A stretch of 64,000 nt of DNA from Polydrusus tereticollis (taxonomy: Eukaryota; Arthropoda; Insecta; Coleoptera; Curculionidae). A model generated the notes under the pieces. That model saw only the letters and a program-made list of their open reading frames with translations, ran no database searches and was not told where the DNA came from. The stretch covers positions 41,847,275 through 41,911,274 of the forward strand of contig OY987332.1 of the NCBI GenBank assembly GCA_963920685.1, written 5' to 3'. Within the stretch, counting starts at the first letter, position 1. The number at the start of each line of letters is the position of its first letter. Made by a program: the position numbers and the translations under genes. Shown piece by piece: positions 9,505 through 21,839 of this stretch.

Positions 9505-11566
9505 TATATTTTTACTTATTTGGATTCAGCATGATATTCTGAGTAAAATGACATCCCACTTGTCATTTTTTGACGTGTTATAACATTTTTATTCTCATTT
9601 TTTGTATTGAATCTAGAGGGCCATGAATCAATTAAATAGGTTAATTTATAGTCAAGTAGTTTACGAAAAATAAAATTATGTCATATTAATTGACTTTCTA
9701 AGTTTCACAAGCGTTTAAGAAATGAAATGTCGTTTACTCCATTTTTCCAAATGGAACGATAGTGGTTCACTAGGATATTTGAAACGAGCATTTTTTTCTT
9801 AACAATTTGATACCATACACTCCCATGCTATTTTAAAACTTACGCAGGTGTTAAGAAATTGATCTAGGCAACTAGGCTTAATTAAAACTAAACTAAAAGA
9901 ACTAACCAGTTAACTAATTGATTCTCAACAAACAACTAACAGTAGATAGTAATTGTTTATCATTATTAATAAATCAATCTAGGACTTTAATTATAATACC
10001 AATTATCATCGCTCTAAATGTTCGAAATGATCTCCCTGTTGATGAAAACAATTTTCCACTTCTTCGACAGTTGCCCTCATTACATTTCTTAACTGGTTCA
10101 TAAAAAATATGATTTTTCATCAAAATAACCCGATCTTTGGATAGTTTGTATACTATCCAGCTAGTCTATACACTAGCCAAGTAAACACTTTAACCATAAC
10201 ATATTATGTATTTCTTAACAGTAAAGCACGTTAAATAAATAAAATAAATTAATACTAATACAGCCAGTCATTGAAGGTGTCAATATGAGCGATGAATGAA
10301 GACCATTCTAAAGTAAAAACCTTACGAAGAAAATGAACCCAGGGTAATACCACCAACTAAAGCATGGATTAGAGGTGCCCGAAATAAAGACAACTAGGAA
10401 TAATTGGGAAAGACCAATATACAGGAATGAACTAAAGAAGATTAAGGCAGTGTAGGCTATTGTCATCGTTGGGTACTTCAGGTTAGTTCTGACAATTGTC
10501 TACTGTCAGGGACATTGTTAAGTCACGCCGGCGATGTTTCTTGGTCTATTCACCGAAATACCTATATAAGTTAACTTATTAACTGTAGGGGTTTTTGGGA
10601 ACTATAATTGTAACAATGACCTCGCAGTTGTACAGATTTATTTATGAAGTTAATGGCTTGATGAACTTTGTTGTTCATTATTTCAACAGCAGACAAATTA
10701 TTTCACTGCTAAAATGATTCTGCAGTAATCTATCATTATTATTAGTATTTTATATTTTTAGCATTACCAGACAAAAATATTGTTCAATAACATTTAGTAA
10801 TAAATTTAAAATACTTAGTATCAATAATTGAATGGTGAATGTTATCACCGCACGCAATGCTTCATCACCTTGGCCATGTACCCTTGCATATTTTATATAC
10901 TATGTATTTGGATATAGGTACTTATAGGGTGTACCATTAGTATCAAATAAATTAAACTATAGCTTAAACAACGAGCATAAGGCATAGCAGCAGCCACAAA
11001 ATATACTTGGCACTTTTGGTTGCAATTAAGCCAAAAAAATGTTGTCAAAAACTGCCGAATCTATCGAAATTTAATACAAATCTTCTATTTATATATGGTG
11101 TTCTTTGCGCACTGTATAAATTTTTACTTATTAACAATAAATTATTAAATTTATACATCGGTGTACTCTGTTCCTGTGGTTATCTCCGTACGTGGCCCTT
11201 TGCGATTTTATCAGGCACGTATATCGATAACATCACGTAGAAACACGTAAAATTGAACATAATGTAAGATACTTTTTAACGAAAAGTGAAAAACATTTTA
11301 AAAAATTGGGAAACGTTTTACTTTGTTTATTTTGTGTTTGATGCGACATCTAGCTACCAATTGGAGAATTTTATGAGCATAAAACAATGATTACTTGGTA
11401 TAATAACTAAAAGTATTGATCTTGAAAGTAGTATTTTAGGTAATGGGCAATAGAGAGCGCCAGTTATTACTATAAAAGAGACAAAGCTAACGATTTTTGA
11501 ACTGGGTTATCGTTAAAAGTTTTTTTTAATATTTTAAAGGGCGGAATATATGCAAAGTGCATAATA
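9505..11566. other. No gene seen over 2 kb
   Basis: AT-rich sequence with no supportable coding frame. Short stretches near 10260-10450 look like old repeat debris but could not be assigned. Confidence 0.45.
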
Positions 11567-11926
11567 TACAGGGTTCTCATTTCAGAAGTAGCCACCCCGG
11601 TTTTAGGTAGAAATAACTACTTTGATACGAAATGTCATAACATGTCAACTTTTGTTTTAAGGGGGTAAATTGTTCATCATATTTTTATTTATACAGGGTG
11701 CGTCAAAAAAGCTGGACGTATGTCATTTTGTATTTTTTCAATGGAAACCCATAATTTCTTTCGTATTTCTGGTTTTCCCTACAAATAACAAACACTTTTT
11801 GTATTGCACATCCTATAGCCAAATCAAATCTAACAGTTATTAAAATATCGAAACATTTTAAATACGACTTTATGTTCAGGATTCGCTTTGTTACATTTTT
11901 AAACTGTAAATACATCACGGCCGTAG

Positions 11927-14591
11927 TAGGCTAGTAAATCTAGGGGTCTGACCCAAAACAAATTTGGGACAAGCTGAAAATTTCAGGATATCTTAATTTA
12001 ATAGTGGACGTAATCCCTGTAAAAATCCCGCAAAATCCCATGGGCCGTACTCGCCCAAATGACTCGTTTACTCGAAAATTTGACAAATTTTTCCCTTATG
12101 TAAAAATATCATGAAAACAAGCACATTTTTTAATATTTAATAAGATATAAGAAAAATTGTCCATAGATTACCCAACAAATCTGTTTTTTAATTTTTAAAA
12201 TCGCTACATAAACAAAAAAGATATGGGCTTCTAAATATTTAACATTTTACGCTTAATAATTTTTTTCTGGTTTATTGCCGATTTAGACTCATAAAGTGCC
12301 AATTTGGAAAAAAATCAATGATAAAAAAGATCATGTGCCGTTACAGTGTCACTAATAAAAAAGAGGAAACGAACCCCTTTGCCCTGTTTCTTTCAAAAAA
12401 TTCTTTTTAAAGGGGACATGGGATAAATACTATTTTGCTCTACTCAAAAAGGTAATATATTTTTTAAATGAATATAGAAGTATGGTTTTTTTAACAAACA
12501 AAATCTTATATCTATGCAAAAGTTTCATCACTTTCAACCAAAGACACATCTGCAGCATTATCGCAATACTGTCCTAAGCAAAAAGTACAGCTTGCAGAAT
12601 ATTTCAGGTTAAATTTCTTACAGTTACAGGATTTAGAGCAACCTGACTTACATCCACAAAATAAAAATTTTAAAATGTTTTCAGGCGCAATGTTTTTACT
12701 ATTTCTATGTGGTTCTAGAACGCCATCTCTTTCCACCCAACCCTATTCTTGAGCATTCATATCCTTACCTAACCATGATTGCACCTGTAAATATACTCTT
12801 TTAATATGAAGTTCCGCAGCTTCAGTAGTAGGAGGTAAAATGGAAAGTTCAAAGTTTCTAAAAAGGTTGGTTTTGGCGCGATATTACCTGATTGTATTTT
12901 ATATATCTATATTCATTTAAACTTTGGCTTCTTTGACTGCTGTACCATTTGAGTATGAATTTTTCTCCCGAGTTCAAAAGGTTGGATAAATTTACTGAAC
13001 AATTTTTAAACTGCAAAAGTTCTTCTGAAATATTATTGTTGTTTGTCAAGACGGTCAGTGCGCTTTTTTTACCTTTTTTATAGAAAGCTGATGTTGTGTC
13101 GCAACCTGACATGGCATGAACAAATAATATATTTTTGACTATTAAAGGATTTAGCTTAGACTGTAATACATGAATATTTGTTATTTTGTCCATTTTTCCA
13201 GCAATATCAGATCTCATCATAAACAGGTTTTGTGTCTTGCAGTGCTCGATAAGTAGTACTGCTAAATCGGTGTCTTGTCCCACAACAATAACACTGGCTT
13301 GTTGAGTATCCTCTGCCTGCTTAGCTGCAGTTACTGCTATCATATAATCTGCATCGGAATCTGCAAGTTGGACGACAATGCCAGCATTAACAAAGTGTTT
13401 TTGCAATAAACTAATAAGCTTTACCTTGTTTGATAATACCGCTAAAAAACTAGCCTGACTGACCTTAACCATATTTTCAGGATCAACATTTATTTCTTGC
13501 TTGTTTATATTTTTAGCTCTACGTTGATGCTCCGTAAACTTAATATTTAAATTATCGCTTGAATATCCATCAAAAACAATTATGCAAGAATTGTTAAAGT
13601 CAGAACAGTAATGATACTGAACATAACTGACATACTGAACAAAAAGGTCTTTATAAAGAGCAGGCGTATTCCAAACCACTTTCCTTAAGAGAAATCCCCC
13701 GTCAATAACAAACACCTTTTTACCATCGGGCAAACAATGACCTGGATTTAATTTACTATCAAAATAAGTTAGAAGTGACGGTGTTTTAGCTACACAGATT
13801 ATTTGGCTAAAGAGCTGTATTGGATTGACCACAAAAAGCGTATTTGCTACCTTGATTGCTTTATTGGAATATGCGATTGGTAAAACACGATCGTTTCTTT
13901 TTAACTTTAATTCCGAGATTGTCTTCCCAGCTTCCCTACATGTCTAGACATTACTTCGTGTCCGACTTTGTAGGCCACATGACAATTTATTTCTTTTGGT
14001 GCTACTAAACCAGAAGACAATGCAGTCAGTTTCACTTTATTATCATCAAATAGGGAGTGCTCTGAAAACCATTCAACCAGCTTTTTTAAATCTGCATTGT
14101 CCCGATCTATCCTGGAATCTCTCAATTCTTTATGTTGCTCCAAAAAAGTTATTATATTTTACGGCAATTTATACCTGGGTATTATATTGCTATCAACGAT
14201 AGACTTAATCTAAATATTATCCAAATGTTTAATTCACATTGCAAAGAAGCTCTGACCCTTAAGAGCCCCAAGTTTAAAAGCTACTAACTTTGTCGTTTTC
14301 AAACCGATTTAAATAAATAAACTAACAGTTTGTTGGTGAGTTATTTGGCAATAATTTATGTATCAAGTGTTTCTTACCTAAAATTGCGCGTTGTCAAGAT
14401 ATGGGCAATTAAACAAAAAATATGGAAAATTTTCGCCCTTAAGTCTAATTTGGGCTAATACGGCTCATGGGATTTTGCGGGATTTTCACGGGGACAATGT
14501 TTAACATTAAATAAAGATACCCTAGAAATTTCAGCTTGTCGCAAATTTGTTTTAGGTAACCTCATATAATCCCCTTAGTTTTACTAGCCTA
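11927..14591 (-). mobile_element. Academ-like element
   Basis: A 2665-bp insertion in the mariner. Ends TAGGCTAGTAAA and TTTACTAGCCTA, with looser inverted similarity continuing about 120 bases (both contain AAAATCCCGCAAAATCCCAT or its complement). The flanks give a 3-bp duplication TAG at 11924-11926 and 14592-14594. Gene content (XPG-like nuclease plus eight-Cys finger) and a short duplication fit the Academ superfamily. The N-terminal two-thirds of a full Academ protein is missing, so this is a deleted copy. Confidence 0.7.
12512..14143 (-). pseudogene. Academ-type protein: XPG-like nuclease and Cys8 finger
   Basis: Three consecutive pieces on the minus strand. 14143-13907 reads ELRDSRIDRDNADLKKLVEW, a typical pre-nuclease region. 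13832-12858 is the nuclease: VFVIDGGFLLRKVVW, then CIIVFDGYSS, ADSDADYMIAV, VIVVGQDTDLAVLL and HAMSGCDTTSAFY, the acidic loops of the XPG/FEN fold. 12780-12512 carries ILPPTTEAAELHIKRVYLQV and, after a stop, the finger FCGCKSGCSKSCNC...CTFCLGQYC with eight cysteines. Frames change between pieces and at least one stop lies before the finger, so the gene is dead. The nuclease would act on element DNA in the nucleus. Family naming follows the published description of Academ (XPG nuclease plus Cys8 finger) and is not certain. Confidence 0.7.
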
Positions 14592-14759
14592 TAGGCGGCT
14601 TATACCCGTCCTCATAGAAACGAAACAGTTACAAGTTAATTTATAAAAGTGACTTTTCGCCTACCACTGACAAGTGACTTATTTATGGTTTAACAAAAAA
14701 TTGGTTTAATATTAACTTTAAATTGGTGTATACTCTCCAAGAAAGGACAGATATAATTT

Positions 14760-15788
14760 TCATGTATGGCGATGAAAATCGTTGTGCTCGCAGAACAGCT
14801 CGAAGATTTAACGACATACACTTTGACAAAAATGTAGATCACAGGTATGTGATATAGCTGGTAAGGAAGTTTGAAGAAACCGGCACCATATGCAACCGAG
14901 TTAATAAGCAAGCAAGGGTTCTAGATGAAGGTACGCAAATTGAAATATTAGGTCATCTCGCTATGAATCCATCTACGTCAATTCCAAAAGTATCACAATT
15001 GACACACGTTTCAGTAGGTTCCATTCACAAAACTTTTAAACTAAATAAGTTTTTTCCTTATAAGATACAAATCCTTTAACAACTCAGCGAAGACGATTAG
15101 GACAGAAGAATTAAATTTTGCGAAACAATGACTCAGGTGATTCAAGCCGACCGGAATTTTATTAAAAATGTATGTTCTAGTGATGAATTAACTCTCTTCT
15201 TGAATGGATTCGTGAATAAACATAATTGCAGATATTAGGATAATGAAAATCTACATTTATTTAGGGAAGATCATACCCAATATCCTCAAACGATAAATGT
15301 GTGGGCAGGCATTCTTGGAAATGAGATAATTTGGCAAATTTTTATGGAAGAAAACTTGACAGGTGAACTATACGTAAATCTGTTGGAAAATGTCATAGAT
15401 CCTCTTATTACCCAATATTTGGAAAATCAAGTTGATCAAGAGGGGGATATGGAACTTGATGAACAAAATTTGTATTTCCAGCAAGATGGAGCCCCGCCGC
15501 ATTATGCGCTACCTGTTAGGACATGGTTGAATGAACGATAACCCGGAAAATGGATAGGTAGGTGAGGTCCTCAGACCTCACACCTCTTGATTTTTTTCTG
15601 TGGGGAGATGTGAAGTCCCTAGTTTACAAAACTGCGCCCGAGAGTATTCCCGAATTGAGAAACAGAATTACTGAAGGATGTAGGCAAATTAACAGGCAGA
15701 TTTTTTAAAATGTTCGCGAAGAATTCGAGAATAGGCTCTATTATTGTTTAGCCAATAACGGAGCATATTTTGAACACCTAATAAAGTG
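14760..15788 (+). pseudogene. DD41D-type mariner transposase, degraded
   Basis: Family order is preserved through many stops: an N-terminal HTH of the DUF4817 type, a VSQLTHVSVGSIHKTFK block, NVWAGILGNEI, NLYFQQDGAPPHYALPVR (second catalytic Asp), KWIGR, then a small deletion, LTPLDFFLWG (third Asp) and the C-terminal NVREEFENRLYYC...NNGAYFEHL. The first Asp motif is degraded to SSDELTLF. The stop is about 10 bases before the right inverted repeat, as in the intact relative at 49819-50886. Confidence 0.8.
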
Positions 15789-16126
15789 AATTCTGAACAT
15801 AAAGTCGTATTTTTACCACACATAGTAAAACATCAAAATGTTTCGATATTTTAAATACTGTTAGATTTGGCTATAGGATGTGTAATACAAAAAGTGTTTA
15901 TTATTTGTAGGATAATCCAGAAATACGAAAAGACTTATGGGTTTCTATTGAAAAAATACAAAATGACATACGTCCAGCTCTTTTGACGCACCCTGTATAA
16001 ATAAAAATATGATGGAAAATTTACCCCCTTAAAACAAAAGTTGATATATTTTGACATTTCGTATCAAAATAGTTATTTCTACCTAAAACCGGGGTGGCTA
16101 CTTTTGAAATGAAAACCCTGTAAATG

Positions 16127-18120
16127 CATTTTTGCATATTTTGCGAATTTTATAATAAAATGCATATTTTTCCCAAATTATTGTTTTTTGAGCATATTTT
16201 TATGTTTTCGGCGTTATCAAAAAAGTAAAAACGACCGGTCATGAAAGCTCCTAGACTCATAAGTTTAATGTCCAGTCCGGCACTTGTTTCAGGAAGTTTC
16301 CAATCTGAAGATAATTATATAATAATTAATATTTACATTTTGGCTATACACAAGGTTATTATTGGGGATTTCCGGGGTTTGCAGGTATATTGTTAGGGGT
16401 TATTTGTTGTCATTTAATAATGCCTTGTTATTACCTGCCTGAAAAGCTGTATTTATATCGGCTGTAACACGTACTTCTTTTTACTTTGTCGAAAGATTTC
16501 ACTAACTTCAGTGTGAAACTAGTGATTGCAAATATGTGTTCAAAACGTCTAAAGTGGCGAAAACGTCTTCGTGGATTAAGAATTTTCCAGAGTTAGACTT
16601 TAGTGGAGAAAAAGTCGTCTGTAAAGCTTGTGCAAAATTTATTGTTTGTGAAAAGAAGTTCCAAACCGATCAACATTTGAAAACATCGCTGCATAAATAA
16701 AAGTTAGAAAAAAAGGAAATCTGAGCCAATTCAGCTGAGGGTAAAAAAGGCATTTCAAAATGTTGGAAAAAAATTGAAATCTGAAAAGGAAATTTTTCAA
16801 GAAGACTTATGCAAGGCTTTAGTCGCAGCAAACATACCCTTAAAAAAATTGCAAAATCCGCAATTTAGAGGACTTTTTCAAAAGTATTGTCAACAAACCA
16901 TTCTTGACGAGTCCACGCTTAGAAAGAAGAATGTCCACTCAGTATATGAAACCGTTTTAGAAGAAATTAGAGCTTCGCCGGGTGATAAAAAATTTACATT
17001 ATTGTTGATAAGAGCACAGATGCTTGTGGCAGATATATCGCACATCTTATGATTGGAGCACTTCAAGAAGGTAAAGTAACAAACCCATATTTAATAGCTT
17101 CTAAACAGCTAGACAAAACTAATAATGTGACCGTAGCCCGATTTATTCAGCAGGGACGAGTTTGTTTTACCAAATCCAGTCCCAGATGAGAAGTTGTTAG
17201 TGCTTTTGTCTGATGCAGCACCGTATATGGTAAAAGTAGGCCAAAACTTAAGAATCTTTTACCCCAACATGGTACATTTGAATTGTTTTTTACATGGAAT
17301 AAACCGAGTCGCAGAAACCGTCAGAACTGAATATCCTTTGGTAAAAATAAATTAATTTCAAATGTAAAAAAAGGGTTTCTAAAGGACCTCTGAGAGTGCA
17401 GATGTATAAGGAGTTAGTTTACCTCTAGAACCTGTAATTACCCGGTGGGGAACATGGATTAAGGCCGCAATATTCTACGCAGAACATTTCGAAGCCATTA
17501 AAGAACTAATTTTGGATTTAGATGACGATTCGCAGTGTGCTGTGCAAAGTAAAGAATTGTTAAAAAGTGCAAGTGTAGTTGATGATCTTGTTTTTATTAA
17601 GGTTAATTTCAGTTCTACACCGGACATAATATCTTCTTTAGAGAGTAGACATTTGAGTTTAGGAGGCTCAATTAGTACTGTTGAAACTTTTTCCGCTAAA
17701 TGTAACAGCATTCCCGGTAAAGTAGGAGGTCATGTAAGGAACAAATTGTATGTAATTATACAAAATAATGAAGGATTTAAATACTTAACTGCAGTAAAAA
17801 GCATTTATGAAGGTAAACCATCCAACAAAGTTGTATCTTGGCCTTATACTTTACTACCTAAGTTGCAGTATTATCCGATTACATCAGTAGATGTCGGAAA
17901 AAGCTTCTCTTTGTATAAACATATTTTTACTGATAGAAAACAATCCTTTTTTCGAATGTAGGGTTAAATAATTGTTTACTTCTATTTTTCTTTGTTTTAA
18001 ATTGCATTATTTTTAAATAAACATCTTTTTTAGAACCCAGTGTGTTTCTTTACCCTATTTTACTATAATAAATTAAGAAATATTGCAAACCAGTAGGTAT
18101 GCATATTTGGTCAAAAAATT
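16127..18120 (+). mobile_element. hAT element, degraded
   Basis: A transposase remnant with about 400 bases of leader. The leader and first exon recur at about 39500-40011 with high identity, which marks the left part of the element. Termini were not resolved; edges are approximate. Confidence 0.6.
16535..17970 (+). pseudogene. hAT transposase with BED-type finger
   Basis: The start codon, ATG in the copy at 39897, is ACG here. Then follow SWIKNFPELDFSGEKVVCKA and a Cys/His finger ending HLKTSLHK, a BED-like DNA-binding domain. A middle piece (16774-17052) contains ALVAANIPLKKLQNPQF. The C-terminal piece (17462-17960) ends PITSVDVGKSFSLYKHIFTD, the hAT dimerisation motif. At least five stops or shifts are present. 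The closest family I recognise is the CGGBP1-like hAT group of animals. Confidence 0.75.
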
Positions 18121-18600
18121 CTTATACTTACTTTATTAGACTCCGGAATTATTCCTTTAAACTTAAACGGTAATTTTGGTGATTTAGGGGAGAGGGGGCA
18201 GATGTGGATAATTAGGACTTAATGCCTGACCAACGCATTTAAAACAGTAATAAACTTAAATGGTTTAATCAGAGGTAATGTTAGATGTGGTAATATTTTC
18301 CATAATTTCAAAAATGCTATTTTAGTCATTTCTAATTCCACTGTAGCGAAATAGAAAGGTTTGTATACCCACATGTGCCTCATTAGGGAGTACATGTGGA
18401 CCAACAGTAAAATCTCTTAATCGCGACCACCCTCGGGGAATCAATTGTTGGTCGGGTAACAGGTCGTTCTGTATTATTGCTTTGAAATTCTTATTTTTTA
18501 AAATAATCAGAAATTAAGGATTGCTTCATATTTTTTATTTTATTTTTATAAAATTCAGATTCTCATTTTAATAGCGATTGAGAAATATTTGTAGACTTGC
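18121..18600. other. No gene seen; possibly the end of the Tigger remnant
   Basis: Contains GC-richer patches near 18190 and 18420-18460 that may be terminal sequence of the transposon remnant to the right. No inverted partner could be fixed. Confidence 0.3.
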
Positions 18601-19228
18601 TTGATATTCTTGACACTGGATCAAGTTCAGATTCCTTTTTCTCTGTCTCAGAGTTGGGAGTCGCTTCATTCGTTTTTTGGATCTCTTCAATCAATTTTGC
18701 ACTTTTTGTTGGCAAATTGTTTCAAGTTCACAAATGTATCCTTAATGTTAGGAAACAGTTGTGATAGCAGAATATTATCTTTTTTGAAGTCTTCGATCTT
18801 GTTATCGGCTGATTCGCCACATATTTTCTTGAAGATAATATCGTACCGACGACGAAATTTTTCTTACCATCGATTTCATTCCTTAAAGTTATCTAGTCCT
18901 AGACATTGAGCAGATTCAAGGGCTTTTGCTTCAATTATGGACCCGGATATTGGTAAGTGCTTGTCTCGCGCCTTACAAAGCCAGTTAAAAACAACTTGCT
19001 CCACTGCCAGTCCTTCGGTTTTGAGAAATTTTCCTTTTTGTTCACCGTTGCCGTCTTCTTAAAACAGATTTCTAAGTTTTGCTTTATTTTGAAGCAAAAA
19101 TAGTCACTTGAGTCTTACCCACTTAAAATTTTTCAGTCAATCTACTGACCCTTAAACCAGTTTTTTTACTTTCCTCGATTAATTCAATTTCTTCGCTTAA
19201 AAAAAGACATTTCCTTTTTCCCGGCATG
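18600..19228 (-). pseudogene. Tigger/CENP-B-like transposase, N-terminal remnant
   Basis: Starting at Met 19228 the minus strand reads MPGKRKCLFLSEEIELIEES and LTEKFXVGKTQV, the first HTH of Tigger-type pogo proteins. It then reads VFNWLCKARDKHLPISGSII and EAKALESAQCLG, the second HTH. After that it runs through the KFRRRYDI block into an acidic stretch. Stops and frame changes occur about every 100 bases. No DDE domain is left. Confidence 0.65.
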
Positions 19229-19619
19229 TTCAAATATTCACGTTAGTCCCAAAACACACAAAAGCTGTTCAAAACAACACTAACGTTAACAACCGATTTA
19301 TCAGCCTTTAAAGCAAATTTAATGGATCCGTCTGCAATGAAATAATTAGTGTATGTTCCTATATTTCTTAAGAATTTTCGGGTCGGGTTTTACAGCCCCT
19401 ATTGGATGGAGTTTTTAGCAATAATGTTTACTGAAAATGATGAGTGCCCGCGGTCGTTTAACAGATGGGTCGGTAAAGAGAAGTATAAAATAATGGGATT
19501 TCGATTTTTAAATATGGGGAATTCATAACCGGTCGTTTAACGCAGGTGGTCAATGTGACATATCTCTATTATTGTCAGGAAATATATACCTTTGACCTGA
19601 GGCTATTTAAAAAAAAATT

Positions 19620-20038
19620 ATAATATATTCAAAATCTGATAATTTAAAAGAAATTTGGCCGACGAAGTACTTTACTGTCTTCTAAGAGGCAATTCTTGCT
19701 AGGATATAGCCATTTTCAACAAGATTAGAAATATTACATACAGCATCCTCGTCTACACCTTCTTCTTACATTAAACTATCACCTGAGTCTTAACAAAGCA
19801 GGGGTTCCTCGTTTTCCCTTTTAGATCCTTCTGGAACTTTCTTACCAAAATGTGATTTTGTTTTTACATTTTTGTTTTGCAGCTCTCTTGACTTTTTTTT
19901 CAGAATCTCAGCAGTTAGTGCATCATTCTTTACAAATAAATTACTGTTTAGAAAGAGCAAACCACAAAGCACATATGCAACAAGAACCCTACCTAAATTA
20001 TACTTTTCCCAAACATAGACTATGTTTGGAAGTGGCAC
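19620..20038 (-). pseudogene. Possible C-terminal fragment of a pogo-like protein
   Basis: A Lys-rich stretch (KKKSRELQNKNVKTKSHFGK), then after a stop an acidic patch and NGYILARIAS, stop, KTVKYFVGQISF. This resembles the tail domain of pogo-like proteins (compare the tail at 6835-7725). It lies upstream of the Tigger N-terminus on the same strand, so it is not part of that copy. Weak evidence. Confidence 0.3.
20009..20029. repeat. 21-bp palindrome
   Basis: CCAAACATAG, one central base, then CTATGTTTGG. Perfect arms; function unknown. Confidence 0.7.
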
Positions 20039-20350
20039 CTATTATAAATATAATTAATTTTGCAGTCCCGTGGATACTAAAATGTGTAGTAATATTACGA
20101 AATTAAAAAAAAAGGTATTCAATTTCTTAAAAGACATTTAACCTTCCATGGAAGAATAAATAAGAAAAATAAATACAATAAAAGCATACATTTTTTAAAC
20201 GGAAAACCTAAATTTTATAACATTGGATTCTACATAAAATTACAATTAATGTTTAATCAGTGCATTATAAGTCTCAACTTAATAGTTTCCGAGATATCGA
20301 ATTTTGAATATTGACGGTTAAACCGCGCCGGAAAGGTGGTGTACACTTAC

Positions 20351-20450
20351 CTGGAATTAGTGGAATTGGTCGTGGAATTAATGGAATTACTCTGGAAATA
20401 GTGGAATTAGTCATGGAATTAGTGGAATTGGTAGTGAAACTAGGGGAGGA
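20351..20450 (+). repeat. Degenerate TGGAATTAGT minisatellite, copy 1
   Basis: About nine imperfect 10-15 base units of TGGAATTAGT, introduced by ACTTACC. The same array with the same lead-in recurs in direct orientation at 24163-24305. Confidence 0.85.
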
Positions 20451-20573
20451 ATTTGTGCACAGTCTGGCAACATTTCTCCGTCTGTGCAACAAGTGGCAAC
20501 AATGCAATCCTTGTTTTGACATTTGACCGGAGCGTTCTGTTATTTACACATTGTCGTCGTATACAGGTGTTAT

Positions 20574-21727
20574 TAGAGAGATATCGGTATATTCAATGAC
20601 ACGCACTAGCGTACATTACTCCAGGCGCTATTTGAATAACGTAGTGCGGTAATATGTTTTATTTTAAAGATATCGGAACCAGCAATAGTGCCACGCGTGT
20701 TCAGTAAGAAACGTTATGAACCTAAAATTTAGATTTTCAATATTTTATGAAAAACATGCATGAAATTTTGGGTCTATACCTTTTAATAGAGTTTAATTGC
20801 AAGTATCAGGTTGTTCAGGTTCGTTTTTTGTTAACTTAATTCTTTAAGAAGCACTAAATCATCGTCTGCTGTAAATCTTGAGGTGTACTGTTAGGACTCT
20901 TTTATAGACACACTTGACTATATATTTATTATAACCCTTTATTTAAATGTACCTACATAACTTATTCAGACAAATCTTTCACTCCATCAAACTCATTGGC
21001 GAGCCAGGCATATCGATCCTTTCCTTAGATCCCTGGTCTAGGCAACCAGACATTTCCTAGAGGACAAAATGTATTACTATTGTTATTAACTTAAGTTCTC
21101 GAACTTTGGTTCAATAAAGGCCACTTTTACTAACAAAAAAACGGTTTATTGTCGGATCACTACTAAACACACGCTTCAGGTTCTACAAGGTCACTTAAAC
21201 TCTCTTTAAGCCTAGTATACATCTTTACATCTCAATACCTATAAGGCTGGGTTTACATTTTATATCAAAATGGTGAAAAGTAACGTTATTAACACTATTA
21301 TACACCTTTATTCTGTACCCTTAATTTAAAAGCTAAAGTTCTAAATGATTCGTGCTTTTATTATTATTAAATAGGTAAATAGGTACATTACAAAACAAAA
21401 TGTATCTAATAATATATTCATGTTCTGCAATTACATTTATACACTAAAAAAAAAAGGTTTTCAAGAAGACTTGCCTAAAAAATCAAAGCACATAAGAAAA
21501 TAAACACTGAAATTCAAATATTTAACCTCAACCTGCTTTTACACGATGTGCGTCAATTTATTACGTTATTTCTAATACGGCTTAGAATAATCCTCCCGCA
21601 AATAACTCCGCGCGGTATCGTTATTAACGTTGCGGCGCTATCAAATCGAATCGCGCATAGGTTAAGCGTCAAAATAGGGTTTCCGCTAATTGCGGACGAC
21701 GCTATTGGAAGTACCGATATCTCTCTA
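20574..21727. mobile_element. Possible TIR element, 1.15 kb
   Basis: Perfect 16-base inverted pair TAGAGAGATATCGGTA (20574-20589) and TACCGATATCTCTCTA (21712-21727). CG-richer patches (GCGCTAT, CGCGCGG) lie next to each end, unlike the surroundings. No coding region and no clear target duplication, so it may be non-autonomous or chance. Confidence 0.4.
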
Positions 21728-21839
21728 TTGTTAGTAATGTGACCTATTGTGGCAGTTTATAATTCGGCTTAATAATAAGGTAAGCTAAATACTTAAATAT
21801 TATTTAGAATATATTTTATTTGTTCATACGATTCATTAT

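Larger units (their letters stand above)
11692..15997 (+). mobile_element. Mariner element (nest 1)
   Basis: Ends TACAGGGTGCGTCAAAA and TTTTGACGCACCCTGTA. The inverted repeats extend about 200 bases inward at roughly 90% identity, to about 11890 and 15800. It holds a degraded transposase gene on the plus strand and was split by the Academ-like insertion at 11927-14591. Confidence 0.88.
11567..16122. mobile_element. Outer palindrome holding a mariner (nest 1)
   Basis: Arms 11567-11691 and 15998-16122 are both 125 bases long and mutually inverted, starting TACAGGGTTCTCATTTC. Their inner edges (ATATTTTTATTTA and TAAATAAAAATAT) would meet at a central TA, which is exactly where the mariner lies. 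The arms encode nothing; this looks like a hairpin MITE. Confidence 0.85.

Noticed and set aside
20274..20526. Open frames on both strands over the minisatellite
   Set aside because: They arise from the 10-15 base repeat, which lacks stops in those frames.
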